A stretch of DNA of 64,000 nt, taken from contig NC_056527.1 in the NCBI RefSeq assembly GCF_019175285.1, positions 108,889,129 to 108,953,128 of the forward strand, written 5' to 3'. This document shows, one piece after another, positions 58,080 through 64,000 of this stretch. The notes below the pieces were generated by a model, which saw only the letters and a list, made by a program, of their open reading frames with translations, searched no databases and was not told the DNA's origin. Position numbers and translations under genes: made by a program. This DNA comes from Sceloporus undulatus. Lineage: Eukaryota; Chordata; Lepidosauria; Squamata; Phrynosomatidae. Position 1 is the first letter of the stretch; each line of letters starts with the position of its first letter.

Positions 58080-59220
58080 TTCACCTAGAATGAGATGATA
58101 TGAAGGCTAGTATTATTCTACATTTAAAAAACAACAAAACACCAGTGTATATTCTGGTTCCTGTAGTTCCCCAAAACAATAACTTGGAGAAGGAATCCAA
58201 TAATTTTTCAGTTTCTTTTCATGGTTGCATCCTCCCCTAAACTGGTGGTTTTCAAATTTATTAGGACTCTATTTCCTATTATCCGTAGCCTGCATAGCAT
58301 TGCTGTGTGGTGTATCCAATCCATCTATAGAGAGGATGGTTGGAAAAGCTGATTAAGCAGATTAATCTGTTTAATTAATTCATTTTAAATGAGTATCTGG
58401 CATGATCTGTCAGGGGCAGAGATAGATCAGAACAGAGGCAAAAATTAGTGGGATCAGACCTTTTTGCTTTCTTTCTGTTACTCCTTTCTCTCTCTGTCTT
58501 CCTGCTCTCCCTCCTTTACCCAGCAGGTTTCTGGGAGGAGGACAGGTGGCACTTATGGGAAATCTTTCCAAGTCTTGGAAACATTACATTTTTAGACAAC
58601 TCCCAGACTACCAGCATCTCACTGGTATTTAACTGTTCATGTTGCAAGGGCTTCAAGATCCTCTAGAAAACTAGGTTGTAGCCAGTGCTACCATCTGACC
58701 CACCCAGATTTCAGTATATTTGGCAGAAAATTAAAGGAACTCTTCTGTTATGTTTGGAGAAACTGTGGAGCAAAGCTGGCTAGGATTTAACAGAGAAAGT
58801 TTAGATGGGGAACAAAAGGGGGAGAAGGATGTTGTGTAGTGGAGGACAGATTTGAGAGATGTGTTATTGACAAGAACAGGATTACAGATGAATGTGCACA
58901 GGAAGCATTTGAGAGTTTGGACTATTTAGACAAAACAGCCATAGGCTGGCTGTGGACAGGCCCAAAGCTAATGGGAGCTAAAAGTGGAGAAGGTGAAGCC
59001 AACCTTCTGTTTCTGTCCCCTTTTCTTCTTTTTCTGCCATCTCTATTCATTTCTTTGACTGTCACTCTCTTCTCTTTTTGCCAATGTTTTCTCCACTCAT
59101 GCAATGAGTTGCTGATATTGGACATTGGTGGCATTTAGGAAAAGTAGTATTGATGACTTTAGGGCAGGCCCTGATAAAGCAGATAAGCAACAACAAATCC
59201 ACTTTAAAATATGTGTTTAA
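58080..59220. other. Gap between MYLPF and QPRT, no gene seen
   Basis: A faint foldback scrap lies near 58155-58300 ('ctgtagttccccaaaac'). No splice-bounded conserved frame is evident. A possible minus-strand AATAAA for QPRT is at 59221-59226. Confidence 0.45.
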
Positions 59221-59226
59221 TTTATT
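59221..59226 (-). terminator. QPRT: Candidate poly(A) signal for QPRT
   Basis: AATAAA on minus, about 580 bp beyond the QPRT stop. A plausible but not unique choice. Confidence 0.4.
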
Positions 59227-59804
59227 TTAATTCCGTGTCAGATCTGTTTGAAACAGGTGCTGGAAGGCACAATTGGAAAAGACCACACATACCTTAGAGA
59301 GAGAAGCCAGGTGTCAGTACTTTCCAAGATCACTTTTGTGTCTTTAAGCTACAAGTGTATGCGGTAACTGTGCCTTTTATATTGGTGCTATCCCACTGGT
59401 CCCTTCTTTCTTCCACCCATCCCTCACTGCAGGTAAGTCCTCCAGGAAAGAGAATAGGCAGAAGAACTGGTGGAGCAACCTGATCAAAATCAAAGCTTGG
59501 AAAAGTTACAATTTTGACTCCAGCATCCAGAATCTCCAGGCAGAACAGGCACTGGTTATGCTGGTAAGAGATCCACAGAGTTAAATTTTTACCACCAGTT
59601 TAACCTTTCCAAGCCTTGACCCAAAACAATCAAATGTCAGCCCCTCTTCTTGCTTTGGATCTTTTAAAAGTGCAGGCATGATACACAGTTTGGTATTTGG
59701 CAAACCCCAGATGCCACAAGTACAATCCATCCCCTGCTCTATCCCAATCCAGTTCATCTACAAACCTCCCTCCTCATTTTACTGTCTCTGGAAATCTCAA
59801 AGGC

Positions 59805-64000
<4,196 letters not shown>

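Noticed and set aside
58839-59138. 99-codon frame between MYLPF and QPRT
   Set aside because: No family resemblance; the second half is Phe/Ser/Leu low complexity from a pyrimidine-rich tract.

Overview
The window looks like nuclear DNA from a squamate reptile, most likely a lizard. Its interspersed repeats form a squamate set: tRNA-derived Sauria-type SINEs and their Bov-B partner LINE, a 5S-rRNA-derived SINE carrying the same 3' tail, a second tRNA-type squamate SINE, CR1 and L2-clade LINE 3' ends, a SPIN hAT element, and many short inverted-repeat DNA transposon derivatives. Genes are spliced, vertebrate-like and AT-moderate, with CpG-rich promoters.

Layout. 1-6045 is intergenic and repeat-bearing. 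CD2BP2 (minus strand, 6 coding exons, 370 aa) occupies 6259-12463, with a probable untranslated first exon in a CpG-rich promoter near 14.6-14.7 kb. A small single-coding-exon PH-domain gene of the sesquipedalian/PHETA family (plus strand, 212 aa) lies at 18462-19100, with a good upstream splice exon at 16713-16859. TBC1D10B (minus strand, 9 coding exons, 785 aa) spans 24201-43136 and starts in a CpG-rich region that carries an unusual run of CCAAT boxes. MYLPF, the fast skeletal regulatory myosin light chain (plus strand, 7 coding exons, 170 aa), spans 47354-57444. The last three coding exons of QPRT (minus strand) lie at 59805-64000, and the gene runs off the right edge. All exon junctions were read by hand from GT/AG sites, and the reading phases close exactly in each gene.

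How the genes relate. CD2BP2-TBC1D10B-MYLPF is the same order and orientation as on human 16p11.2. Two things differ from my recollection of that locus: a PHETA-like gene sits between CD2BP2 and TBC1D10B, and QPRT lies directly next to MYLPF. The products have unrelated jobs: U5 snRNP/PP1 adaptor, endosomal PH adaptor, Rab GTPase-activating protein, sarcomere light chain, NAD synthesis enzyme. This is a conserved neighbourhood, not a pathway cluster.

No wholly new system is evident. The most useful leads are the third PHETA-type gene with an OCRL-binding F&H signature and a possible N-terminal exon, the 11-copy CCAAT array, the SPIN element with a perfect 8-bp duplication, the 5S-derived SINE, a solo LTR with a perfect 5-bp duplication and a nested foldback element, a young 5'-truncated LINE close to a splice site, and a hammerhead-ribozyme-like relic.
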